A DNA stretch of 64,000 nt from JANRLL01 sp033762715 (GTDB lineage: Bacteria > Pseudomonadota > Alphaproteobacteria > Rickettsiales > SXRF01): assembly GCA_033762715.1 (NCBI GenBank), contig JANRLL010000017.1, positions 1-64,000 of the forward strand. Reading direction: 5' to 3'. The translations under genes were made by a program, and so were the position numbers. Position 1 is the first letter of the stretch, and each line of letters opens with the position of its first letter. The notes beneath the pieces were generated by a model. The model made no database searches, was not told the origin of the DNA, and saw only the letters and a list, made by a program, of their open reading frames with translations. Positions 48,222 to 56,606 of the stretch are shown one piece after another.

Positions 48222-50564
48222 ATGAAAGAACGCGACAACGTATTTTTATTTTATCTGTCGGTCATATTGCTCGTCGTGACCACAGTTATGCATGAATTTC
48301 TGGACCCACCGGATTCTTTGCCAGATTGGATATCAAACATCGCGTTTGTTAGTGCGGTGGGATTTTTATTGGTGATGACGTTGTTTGTGTTTCGTCCACA
48401 AATTAAGCGCATTGCTGCCAATATTGCGCTGATGAATACGACCATGTCGCAGTTGAATTTATTGAAAACCGTCGCTACCGCCGCAAACGAAGCGGAATCC
48501 ACTAAGGAGGGCTTGCAAATCGCTGTGGATACGATTTGCGAATATACCGGTTGGCCAGTCGGACATGTGTGCATGTTCTCCAAAGAGCATAACGCGCTCA
48601 TCAGCAGCGGTGTGTGGCATATCCGAAATCCCAAGCAGTGTGCCGATTTCAAAATCGCGTCTGAAGCACTTTTGCTGGAACCCCATCAGGGGTTCATCGG
48701 TGAAGTTTATACCGATTCCACGCCTATGTGGATCATGAATGTTGCGGACTCCGGCGTGCATACGCGAAAAGAACCAGCTATCGCATCCGGACTCAAAGCG
48801 GCATTCGCCTTCCCAATTTTTGTCGGGCGTAAGGCGGTTGCGGTGATGGAGTTTTATTCCTATACGTCGGCCATACCAGACGAGTCGTTGCTGAGTGTCA
48901 TGGCTAATATCGGTAAACAGCTTGGGCAGACGATTGAGCGCGAACATACGCTGAAGAAACTAAAGCGTGCCAATATGAAAGCCGAAGCGGCAGCGCGGGA
49001 TTTGCAAGACAGTCTTCTAAAAGCAGAAGAAGCTAACAAAGCCAAAAGTGACTTTCTTGCTAACATGTCGCATGAGTTGCGCACCCCGATGAATGGTGTG
49101 CTCGGCATGGCGCAGTTACTTGCGAATACGTCTCTAGATAGTGAACAAAAGGAGTTGGTTTCGACTATCAATAGCTCTGGCGAAGGGCTACTCATGCTGC
49201 TTAATGATATTCTCGATTTCTCCAAGATCGAAGCAGGCGCATTGGTACTGGAAAATATTCCCTACAACCCTAAGGAGGTGATGCAGCAGACCGTACAGTT
49301 GCTTACCATGAATGTGGGAAAAAAAGGTATCGAACTTTTCTTAGAGATAGATGATGATATTCCTACCCATATTATGGGGGACTCAGGGCGTATGCGCCAG
49401 ATCATTACTAACTTGGTTGGTAATTCCATTAAATTTACGCACCAGGGCTATGTGCGTCTTAGCGCCAGATTGACGGAGCCAAATCACGATCACTTACATA
49501 TCCGCGTGGAAGATACTGGCATTGGCATACCGCAAGACAAGCTAGGCAGCATTTTCGAGAAGTTTACGCAAGCTGACGCCTCCGTGACGCGCAAATACGG
49601 TGGCACCGGCCTAGGGCTTGCGATTACCCAACAGCTTGTCACTATGATGGGGGGGGAGATGGGAGTAGAAAGCCAAGAAGGAATGGGCTCGGTCTTTTGG
49701 TTTAATATTCCGTGCATAGAGGCGAATTATTGCGAAATTAACGCACACAAACCCGCCATGGAAGCGATGACCATTTCGCATAAGCGCATTCCGATTGCTG
49801 AGGCCAAAGCGCTATTGGTCGAAGACTACCATGTCAACCAGGTGTTTGCACAAAAGCTACTGAAGAAATACGGCTTTGAGCATATTGATCTGGCCGAGAG
49901 CGGTACGGAGGCACTAAAAAAATACCATGCGCAGGACTATGATGTGATTTTTATGGATTGCCAAATGCCGGAAATGGACGGCTATCAGGCGACAATTAAA
50001 ATCCGCGAGATCGAGCAGGATACGTTGATGCATATTCCCATCATTGCCATGACGGCCAATGCCATGATGGGTGATCGCGAGAAATGCCTCAAAGCTGGTA
50101 TGGATGATTACGTCAGCAAACCGCTACGTGCGCAACATCTTCAGACTATCCTGCAAAACCTATTCATTTTAAATGATGATAGTGCAGGCCTGGCCATAGG
50201 TAAGACGGAAGTAGTAACGCCAGGCTATGAAGATCCGCCGGTCGATATGGAACAGCTGCGCATTTTTACGGATGGCGATCCGGAAGAGGAAAGGGTACTA
50301 GCGCAATTATTCTTCGAGCAAGCGCAGGAAATGATTACTATACTGGAGCAAAGTATAAGTGCCGATAAATGTGAGGCCTGGAAATCTGCCGCCCATCGGT
50401 TCAAGGGATCATCCGGTAATTTTGGTGCAATGAAATTGCATAATCTCTGCAAACACGCCGAAAGCCATTATGAAGGCGAGGAACCGAAAAAAATCAAAAT
50501 GCTCGACGCAATCAAGGAGGCTATAATCAAGGTGAAGGAATTTATGGGAAATGCTAGCATTTAG
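48222..50564 (+). CDS. Hybrid sensor histidine kinase: GAF, HisKA, HATPase, receiver, HPt
   Basis: 780 residues from ATG 48222. Two membrane helices (about 8-24 and 38-57), a GAF domain (about 80-235), a coiled-coil, HisKA with phospho-His284 in MSHELRTPMNG, HATPase (DTGIGIPQDK, GGTGLGLAITQQL), a receiver with Asp579 (MDCQMPEMDGY) and Lys633, and a C-terminal HPt domain with His725 in AHRFKGSSGNFGA. It carries a full His-Asp-His relay and should pass phosphate to the receivers encoded just upstream. It starts 11 bp after the second response regulator. Confidence 0.93.
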   Translation: MKERDNVFLFYLSVILLVVTTVMHEFLDPPDSLPDWISNIAFVSAVGFLLVMTLFVFRPQIKRIAANIALMNTTMSQLNLLKTVATAANEAESTKEGLQIAVDTICEYTGWPVGHVCMFSKEHNALISSGVWHIRNPKQCADFKIASEALLLEPHQGFIGEVYTDSTPMWIMNVADSGVHTRKEPAIASGLKAAFAFPIFVGRKAVAVMEFYSYTSAIPDESLLSVMANIGKQLGQTIEREHTLKKLKRANMKAEAAARDLQDSLLKAEEANKAKSDFLANMSHELRTPMNGVLGMAQLLANTSLDSEQKELVSTINSSGEGLLMLLNDILDFSKIEAGALVLENIPYNPKEVMQQTVQLLTMNVGKKGIELFLEIDDDIPTHIMGDSGRMRQIITNLVGNSIKFTHQGYVRLSARLTEPNHDHLHIRVEDTGIGIPQDKLGSIFEKFTQADASVTRKYGGTGLGLAITQQLVTMMGGEMGVESQEGMGSVFWFNIPCIEANYCEINAHKPAMEAMTISHKRIPIAEAKALLVEDYHVNQVFAQKLLKKYGFEHIDLAESGTEALKKYHAQDYDVIFMDCQMPEMDGYQATIKIREIEQDTLMHIPIIAMTANAMMGDREKCLKAGMDDYVSKPLRAQHLQTILQNLFILNDDSAGLAIGKTEVVTPGYEDPPVDMEQLRIFTDGDPEEERVLAQLFFEQAQEMITILEQSISADKCEAWKSAAHRFKGSSGNFGAMKLHNLCKHAESHYEGEEPKKIKMLDAIKEAIIKVKEFMGNASI

Positions 50565-50666
50565 AGTTGAGTATCATCGCTGGTATAAATTGGCGAGTCC
50601 AGTATGAGGACGTAAAATATTCATCGCTCATGCGTATGCTTTTTATGCTTAATACCAAGCATTTAT

Positions 50667-50741
50667 TGGCGACCCCTACGGGAATCGAACCCGTGTTCCC
50701 ACCGTGAAAGGGTGGTGTCCTAACCGCTAGACGAAGGGGTC
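50667..50741 (-). tRNA. tRNA-Glu (UUC)
   Basis: 75 nt with acceptor GACCCCT/AGGGGTC, D-arm TCGTCTAGCGGTTAGGAC, anticodon loop CTTTCAC (UUC), T-arm with GTTCGATTC and an encoded CCA. Confidence 0.95.
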
Positions 50742-50815
50742 TGCGAAGAGGGCGTACTATCCGCAGTCAACCCCCTTTAGTCAATAAAAAAATGCGAGTC
50801 GGCGGAATTTAGCGA

Positions 50816-51283
50816 TTAATACCCGTTGGGGCCGGTGGGACGTCGCGGTGAGCCGGTTGTTCCTGGTTTATTGAAGCGTCCGATATTACCCAGCACTTGT
50901 TCAAAGAAACCCAAACTATGGCCTTCGGTGGGGGTAGTGCGTTTGACAGTATCAAACTCTTTGGCATCATTTCCGGTATAGTTTTTCACGCTGGTGACGA
51001 GTCCAGTGGCATCAAACTCAATAGCAGTCACGTTTTGCTCGACCGTCTCAGGCTTAAAGAAGGCGACCGTTTCTTTGCGGCTCGATATATAATACCAAAC
51101 GTCCGGCCCAAAGCTAGATTGGGCCGAAGGCGAGCCTAATTCGCCGAGCACCGCCTCTTTGTTGGATTCCCCGACAACAATTTTGCTTTTCCAATCCTCG
51201 TCATTGGTATAGCCGCGATTGTCGATTTTGGGCGAGCAGGCTATAAGCGAGAGCAATATCAGAACGATAGAGTGTTTTTTCAT
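50816..51283 (-). CDS. bamE: BamE/SmpA-OmlA-like outer-membrane lipoprotein
   Basis: 155 residues from ATG 51283, where the lipoprotein signal starts (MKKHSIVLILLSLIAC; Cys16); the longer frame to 51358 has no export signal. The SmpA/OmlA domain is seen in SNKEAVLGELGSPSAQSSFG, DVWYYISSRKETVAFFKPE and NVTAIEFDATGLVTSVKNY. BamE is part of the BAM complex that inserts outer-membrane proteins. The C-terminal 40 residues are Pro/Gly-rich. Confidence 0.85.
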   Translation of the reverse strand: MKKHSIVLILLSLIACSPKIDNRGYTNDEDWKSKIVVGESNKEAVLGELGSPSAQSSFGPDVWYYISSRKETVAFFKPETVEQNVTAIEFDATGLVTSVKNYTGNDAKEFDTVKRTTPTEGHSLGFFEQVLGNIGRFNKPGTTGSPRRPTGPNGY

Positions 51284-51456
51284 AATAAACAATGTGTTAA
51301 CAAAACGTAGCGACGTTAGCGTATATTCGTTAGAAAGGCAAATGCTTAAGCAGACCATAAATATGAACGGGATTGCATGATTTTTCTTGGTTTTTTGATG
51401 CGCTGTGGATAGAAGGTTAACAGCATTTTCATTGATTAGGATAGTGGGCGGTAGTT

Positions 51457-52020
51457 ATGGGTATTATGCCAGATAGTTGGATTCGTGAGCAGGCCAAAAA
51501 AGGGATGATTGAGCCGTTTGTAGAGAATTTGACGCGCGAAGGCGTAATCTCATACGGCGTATCGAGCTATGGCTATGATGCACGCGTAGCGGATGAATTC
51601 AAAATTTTTACCAATATCGATTCGGCCGTGGTGGATCCAAAATCATTTGCGAGCAATGGCTTTGTAGATCGTCAGGGTCCGGTCTGCGTGATTCCGCCCA
51701 ACAGTTTTGCACTAGCGCGTACGGTGGAATATTTCCGCATTCCCCGCGATGTGTTGGTCATTTGCGTCGGTAAATCGACCTATGCGCGTTGCGGCATCAT
51801 TGTGAACGTCACGCCGCTTGAGCCAGAATGGGAAGGGCATGTGACGTTGGAGTTTTCAAATACCACGCCGTTGCCTGCGAAAATTTATGCCAATGAAGGC
51901 GCTTGCCAATTTTTATTTTTGAAAGGCGAGACAGTGTGCGAATTATCCTATGGCGATCGCAAAGGCAAATATCAGGGCCAGAAGGGTGTGACCTTGCCCC
52001 GTATTGAAAAAATTGCATAG
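51457..52020 (+). CDS. dcd: dCTP deaminase
   Basis: 187 residues with MPDSWIREQAKKGMIEPFVE, SYGVSSYGYDARVADEFKIF, VGKSTYARCGIIVNVTPLEP and WEGHVTLEFSNTTPLPAKIY. The catalytic Glu in PLEPEWEGH and Ser in GKSTYAR are present. It makes dUTP from dCTP for thymidylate synthesis. It lies 19 bp before murA. Confidence 0.97.
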   Translation: MGIMPDSWIREQAKKGMIEPFVENLTREGVISYGVSSYGYDARVADEFKIFTNIDSAVVDPKSFASNGFVDRQGPVCVIPPNSFALARTVEYFRIPRDVLVICVGKSTYARCGIIVNVTPLEPEWEGHVTLEFSNTTPLPAKIYANEGACQFLFLKGETVCELSYGDRKGKYQGQKGVTLPRIEKIA

Positions 52021-52039
52021 GCGTCGGTGGGAAGAGTCA

Positions 52040-53359
52040 ATGGATAGAATCAGAATCAAAGGCGGCAATCCGCTACGCGGTGCGATCCCTATTAGCGGTG
52101 CGAAGAACGCAGCCTTGCCGTTGATTGCTGCGTCGCTACTGACCGATGAGACGCTTACCCTGTCTAACATTCCCTATTTGGCGGATGTCGTGACCATGGC
52201 CAAGCTCATGGCGCAGCATGGCGTCAGCATCAACATGAACAACAATCGTCCGGCCGGCACGCCCGTTTCGGTAGGCCGCGTATTATCGCTCAATGCTTCA
52301 GCCATTAACAATCTCACCGCGCCATATGAGTTGGTGCGCACCATGCGTGCGTCGGTGTTGGTGCTTGGTCCGCTCTTGGCACGTTTTGGCACCGCGAAAG
52401 TATCCTTGCCTGGTGGTTGTGCGATTGGCACACGCCCAATTGATATGCATTTAAAAGCGCTGGAAGAAATGGGCGCTGAGATTGATCTGCATGATGGTTA
52501 TATCCATGCCAAAGTCGCGGGCCGTCTGAAAGGCGCAGTGATTCAGTTTGATAAAGTATCGGTAGGTGCGACTGAGAATGTCATGATGGCAGCGACACTC
52601 GCTGATGGTGAAACCATTATTCACAATGCGGCCTGTGAGCCGGAAGTGTCGGACTTGGCCGAATGTTTGGTAAAAATGGGTGCGCAGATTGAAGGCATTG
52701 GCACACCGCAATTGCGTATTCGTGGTGTGGCGCGGCTGGGTGGTTGTGCGCATCATGTGGTGGCCGATCGTATTGAAGCAGGCACCTTTGCGGCTGCGGC
52801 GGCGATTACGGGCGGCGAAGTTGAGCTGTTGGGCGCACGACCAGAGCATATGCAAGCCGTGATTGAGAAATTTGAAGAAGCAGGCATTGCATTGATTCCA
52901 ACTGAACGTGGCATTTTGGTGAAGCGCACGGCAGCACGCATTCAAGGCACCGATATTATGACGCAGCCATACCCTGGCTATCCCACCGATATGCAAGCGC
53001 AGATGATGGCGTTGCTGTCGGTCACGGACGGTGCATCGATGGTAACCGAGACGATTTTTGAAAACCGCTATATGCATGTGCCAGAATTAACGCGTATGGG
53101 CTGCCGCATTGTAACGCATGGTGCTTCCGCGATGATTCGCGGCGTGCCGGAATTGCGTGGTGCCGAGGTCATGGCGACTGATTTGCGTGCATCGGTGTCA
53201 CTCGTGATTGCGGCCTTGGCGGCCAAAGGCGAGACCATCATTCACCGCGTGTATCACTTGGATCGTGGCTATGAGCGGCTGGAAGAAAAACTAGCTGCTT
53301 GTGGTGCGATCATAGAGCGTATCGGTGACCGCAAAACTGCTGCGGTGGAGGCTGCCTAA
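52040..53359 (+). CDS. murA: UDP-N-acetylglucosamine 1-carboxyvinyltransferase
   Basis: 439 residues from ATG 52040 (GGGAAGAG upstream). The active-site Cys127 in LSPGG-like LPGGCAIGTRPIDMH, ISGAKNAALPLIAASLLTDE near the N-terminus and YPGYPTDMQAQMMALL are present. It performs the first committed step of peptidoglycan synthesis and is the fosfomycin target (Cys present, so presumably sensitive). The stop overlaps hisG by 1 bp (TAATG). Confidence 0.98.
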   Translation: MDRIRIKGGNPLRGAIPISGAKNAALPLIAASLLTDETLTLSNIPYLADVVTMAKLMAQHGVSINMNNNRPAGTPVSVGRVLSLNASAINNLTAPYELVRTMRASVLVLGPLLARFGTAKVSLPGGCAIGTRPIDMHLKALEEMGAEIDLHDGYIHAKVAGRLKGAVIQFDKVSVGATENVMMAATLADGETIIHNAACEPEVSDLAECLVKMGAQIEGIGTPQLRIRGVARLGGCAHHVVADRIEAGTFAAAAAITGGEVELLGARPEHMQAVIEKFEEAGIALIPTERGILVKRTAARIQGTDIMTQPYPGYPTDMQAQMMALLSVTDGASMVTETIFENRYMHVPELTRMGCRIVTHGASAMIRGVPELRGAEVMATDLRASVSLVIAALAAKGETIIHRVYHLDRGYERLEEKLAACGAIIERIGDRKTAAVEAA

Positions 53360-54009
53360 TGCAACCGCTGGTGATTGCTATTCCCAAAGGCCGTATCCAA
53401 GATGAGCTCGTGCCATTATTTGCCAAAGTGGGGATCTATCCTGAGCAGGCATTTTTTGACGATGGTGAGCGGCAACTCCAATTTGCCTGCAAGGATTCGT
53501 CGATCAGCTTGATTCGCGTGCGCAGTTTTGATGTGCCGACTTTTGTCGCCTTTGGCGCGGCGCATATTGGCGTTGCTGGAAGTGACGTGCTGATGGAGTT
53601 TGATTATTCCGATTTGTACGCGCCGCTCGATTTGAATATTGGTCATTGCCGTCTGAGCATGGCTGAGCCTGAAGTGATGGAAGCCAAAGATGATTTGGTG
53701 CGCGCAAGCCATGTGCGCATTGCCACTAAATATCCGAATCTTACGCGCAAGCATTTCGCGCAGCAAGGCATCCAGGCCGAATGCATTAAGCTCAACGGCG
53801 CGATGGAGCTGGCACCGAAACTGGGATTGGCCAGCCGCATTGTCGATTTAGTCAGCACCGGCCGCACCTTGAAAGCCAATGGTCTGCGTGAAGTATCGGT
53901 CATTGCCGACATTTCTTCGCGCCTGATCGTCAATCGTACCGCCTTTAAAACCCGCAGCCAGGAAATTTCCGGCTGGATCGATCGCTTCCGCGAGGCGGTC
54001 AATGGTTAG
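53359..54009 (+). CDS. hisG: ATP phosphoribosyltransferase, short form
   Basis: 216 residues: LVIAIPKGRIQDELVPLFAK, AAHIGVAGSDVLMEFDYSDL, LNGAMELAPKLGLASRIVDL and the PRPP loop VSTGRTLKANGLREV. It ends after the catalytic domain, so it is the short form that needs the regulatory subunit HisZ, which is not in this window. First step of histidine synthesis. It overlaps hisD by 8 bp. Confidence 0.96.
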   Translation: MQPLVIAIPKGRIQDELVPLFAKVGIYPEQAFFDDGERQLQFACKDSSISLIRVRSFDVPTFVAFGAAHIGVAGSDVLMEFDYSDLYAPLDLNIGHCRLSMAEPEVMEAKDDLVRASHVRIATKYPNLTRKHFAQQGIQAECIKLNGAMELAPKLGLASRIVDLVSTGRTLKANGLREVSVIADISSRLIVNRTAFKTRSQEISGWIDRFREAVNG

Positions 54010-55294
54010 CAAATTAGCAACGACCCAGGCGGATTTTGCCGCAGGGTTTGTGCGTTTCCTGAATCTACGTCAGGAAGAAACCCAATCGGTCACCGATGTG
54101 GTAACACCCATTATCGCCGATGTAAAAAAACGTGGCGACGAGGCTTTGCTCGAATATACCTCGCGCTTTGATCGCTATACTGCAACGCTCGATAATATTC
54201 GCGTCACCCCGCAAGAAATAGCGAATGCCATCAGCCTGTGCAGCCCCGAGTTGATGCGTTCGCTCAAGATTGCTGCTGCTCGCATCCGTGCTTATAGCGA
54301 GCGCCAATTGCCGCAGGATTTGGATTATGTCGATGAGCAAGGCGTGCGCCTAGGCCATCGCTGGACTGCCATTGATGCGGCCGGGCTTTACGTGCCGGGT
54401 GGCACGGCGGCTTATCCGAGTTCGGTGCTGATGAATGCGGTGCCAGCATTGGTTGCCGGTGTGAAGCGTTTGGTGATGGTGGTGCCGGCGCCGGAAGGCA
54501 AGCTCAATCCGGTGGTGCTGGCGGCTGCGCATGTAGCCGGTGTGCAAGAGATTTATAAAATTGGCGGGGCGCAAGCGGTGGCTGCACTTGCACATGGCAC
54601 GCAGACTATTGCCCGCGTCGATAAAATCGTGGGTCCTGGCAATGCCTATGTGGCCGAAGCCAAGCGCCAGCTGTTTGGCGTGGTGGGCATTGATATGATT
54701 GCAGGCCCCTCCGAAATTCTGGTGATCGCCGATAATAAAAACGATCCGGCGTGGATTGCTGCTGATTTGCTCTCGCAAGCTGAGCATGACGCGATGGCAC
54801 AATCGGTGCTGATTACCGATGATGCAGCCTTTGCCGATGCGGTTATCGACCAGGTCGGGCAATTTTTAAGCACGCTGCCGCGTCGCGACATTGCCGCCCG
54901 TTCCTGGGAGGATTATGGCACGGTGATTGTGGTAGAAAATTGGACACAAGCCTGCAAACTAATTGATGCCATTGCGCCTGAGCATTTAGAGCTCGCCGTT
55001 GATAATCCCGATGCGTTGATTCCGCAGATTCATCATGCCGGTGCGATTTTCATCGGCCGCCATACGCCCGAAGCGGTCGGCGATTACCTGGCTGGCCCAT
55101 CGCACGTATTGCCCACTGCTCGCACGGCGCGCTTCTCATCGGGCCTGTCGGTGTTTGATTTCCTGAAGCGTACGTCGCTGATTGGTTGCGATGCCACCTC
55201 GCTTGCGGCTTTGGCCGATTACACCCATACGCTTGCGGTCAGCGAAGGGCTGGATGCGCATGCGCTGTCGGTATCGGTACGGAAACCCACATGA
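54002..55294 (+). CDS. hisD: Histidinol dehydrogenase
   Basis: 430 residues: AGLYVPGGTAAYPSSVLMNA, KIGGAQAVAALAHGT, KIVGPGNAYVAEAKRQLFG, DMIAGPSEILVIAD and SQAEHDAMAQSVLIT, with the zinc-binding residues of this family in place. It carries out the last two steps of histidine synthesis. It overlaps both neighbours, in an operon from dcd or murA onwards. Confidence 0.97.
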   Translation: MVSKLATTQADFAAGFVRFLNLRQEETQSVTDVVTPIIADVKKRGDEALLEYTSRFDRYTATLDNIRVTPQEIANAISLCSPELMRSLKIAAARIRAYSERQLPQDLDYVDEQGVRLGHRWTAIDAAGLYVPGGTAAYPSSVLMNAVPALVAGVKRLVMVVPAPEGKLNPVVLAAAHVAGVQEIYKIGGAQAVAALAHGTQTIARVDKIVGPGNAYVAEAKRQLFGVVGIDMIAGPSEILVIADNKNDPAWIAADLLSQAEHDAMAQSVLITDDAAFADAVIDQVGQFLSTLPRRDIAARSWEDYGTVIVVENWTQACKLIDAIAPEHLELAVDNPDALIPQIHHAGAIFIGRHTPEAVGDYLAGPSHVLPTARTARFSSGLSVFDFLKRTSLIGCDATSLAALADYTHTLAVSEGLDAHALSVSVRKPT

Positions 55295-55767
55295 GCGAAA
55301 CCCAGGAAAAGATTGTCAGTATTTCGCTGGATGAAAGCAGCATCAAAACCCGTTCGCTAGAAGCAGAACATGAGCGGGTGGTGGCCATCACCGATTTGCT
55401 GCATGATAATCAATTCGAGGCCTTATGCATGCTCTGTGGTCCTTATGATGTAAAACTTTCGATCAAAGATAACCGCCTGTGTTTTGACATCCACTCGGCA
55501 TCCACTGGCAAAAGCACTGAACTGGCGCTCGCAATCCAGCCGTTGCGTGGCATCATCCGCGATTATTTCATGATTTGCGAAAGCTATTACGAAGCGCTCA
55601 AGAAAATGGCCGGCCCCAGCCGTATTGAAGCGATCGACATGGGAAGGCGCGGCATCCATAATGAGGGTTCCGAGATTCTCACCTCAATGCTGGAAGGTCG
55701 AATTCGCATTAATTTACAGACGGCTAGGCGGCTATTTACGCTTATTTGCGTATTACATATAAAATGA
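55291..55767 (+). CDS. UPF0262 family protein
   Basis: 158 residues from ATG 55291 (ATGA overlap with hisD). Pattern of the alphaproteobacterial family: KIVSISLDESSIKTRSLEAE, ERVVAITDLLHDNQFEAL, LAIQPLRGIIRDYFMICESY and SRIEAIDMGRRGIHNEGSEI. The role is unknown; constant linkage with hisD suggests a housekeeping function. Confidence 0.93.
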   Translation: MSETQEKIVSISLDESSIKTRSLEAEHERVVAITDLLHDNQFEALCMLCGPYDVKLSIKDNRLCFDIHSASTGKSTELALAIQPLRGIIRDYFMICESYYEALKKMAGPSRIEAIDMGRRGIHNEGSEILTSMLEGRIRINLQTARRLFTLICVLHIK

Positions 55768-55799
55768 TATAACGGCACATTACTTAACTAAGGAAGAAT

Positions 55800-56018
55800 A
55801 TGGCAAAAGAAGAACTACTTGAATTCCCAGGCGTTGTGGTTGAGTTACTGCCCAATGCAACATTTCGCGTCAAACTTGAAAATGAACATATCGTGATTGC
55901 GCATACCTCAGGCCGCATGCGTAAAAACCGTATCCGCGTGCTAGCCGGTGATAAAGTGATTGTGGAAATGACGCCATACGATCTGACCAAAGGTCGCATT
56001 AAGTTCAGAGAAAAATAA
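55800..56018 (+). CDS. infA: Translation initiation factor IF-1
   Basis: 72 residues, full length: ELLEFPGVVVELLPNATFRV, LENEHIVIAHTSGRMRKNRI and DKVIVEMTPYDLTKGRIKFR. An OB fold that binds the ribosomal A site during initiation. AAGGAAGA precedes the ATG; maf follows by 11 bp. Confidence 0.98.
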   Translation: MAKEELLEFPGVVVELLPNATFRVKLENEHIVIAHTSGRMRKNRIRVLAGDKVIVEMTPYDLTKGRIKFREK

Positions 56019-56029
56019 GAGGGCATTGC

Positions 56030-56602
56030 ATGGCCCGCCCGTCTTTCATATTAGCGTCGGCTTCACCAAGACGGCTCCAGCTTCTAAAACAAATTGGCTA
56101 CGAACCGGATCAGGTTATCGCATCGGATCTGGATGAGACGTTGTTGCCGAAAGAATTACCCCTTGAATATGTGCGCCGCATGTCGCGTGAGAAATGCGCC
56201 ACGGTGAGCGCGCGTTTTCCGCAGGCGGTGGTGCTGGCGGCTGACACGGTCGTGTGCTGCGGGCGTCGTATTCTGCCGAAAGCCGACGATGAAAAAACCG
56301 CGCGTGATTGCCTGCGTATTTTGCAGGGGCGCCGGCATCGCGTCTATACGGCAGTGTCTGTAGCCTATGGCAATGCTCGCCGTGACATCGTGGCGATGAC
56401 GCATGTGCAGTTTGCACGCCTTACCGATCATGACATCAGCCACTATGTGGAAAGCGGGGAATGGGAAGGCAAGGCCGGCGGCTATGCAATTCAGGGCAAA
56501 GCCGAAGCCTTTATTCCTTCGATCAACGGCTCATTCTCCAATGTAGTCGGCTTGCCGCTGGCGCAAACGAAGCGGTTGCTTCAAGCCGTATTGAAGGAAT
56601 AG
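56030..56602 (+). CDS. maf: Maf-like nucleoside triphosphate pyrophosphatase
   Basis: 190 residues: LASASPRRLQLLKQIG, SREKCATVSARFPQAVVLAA, DTVVCCGRRILPKADDEKTA, and GEWEGKAGGYAIQGKAEAFI. It hydrolyses non-canonical NTPs and acts in housecleaning. The infA-maf linkage is typical of alphaproteobacteria. Confidence 0.95.
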   Translation: MARPSFILASASPRRLQLLKQIGYEPDQVIASDLDETLLPKELPLEYVRRMSREKCATVSARFPQAVVLAADTVVCCGRRILPKADDEKTARDCLRILQGRRHRVYTAVSVAYGNARRDIVAMTHVQFARLTDHDISHYVESGEWEGKAGGYAIQGKAEAFIPSINGSFSNVVGLPLAQTKRLLQAVLKE

Positions 56603-56606
56603 CCGT

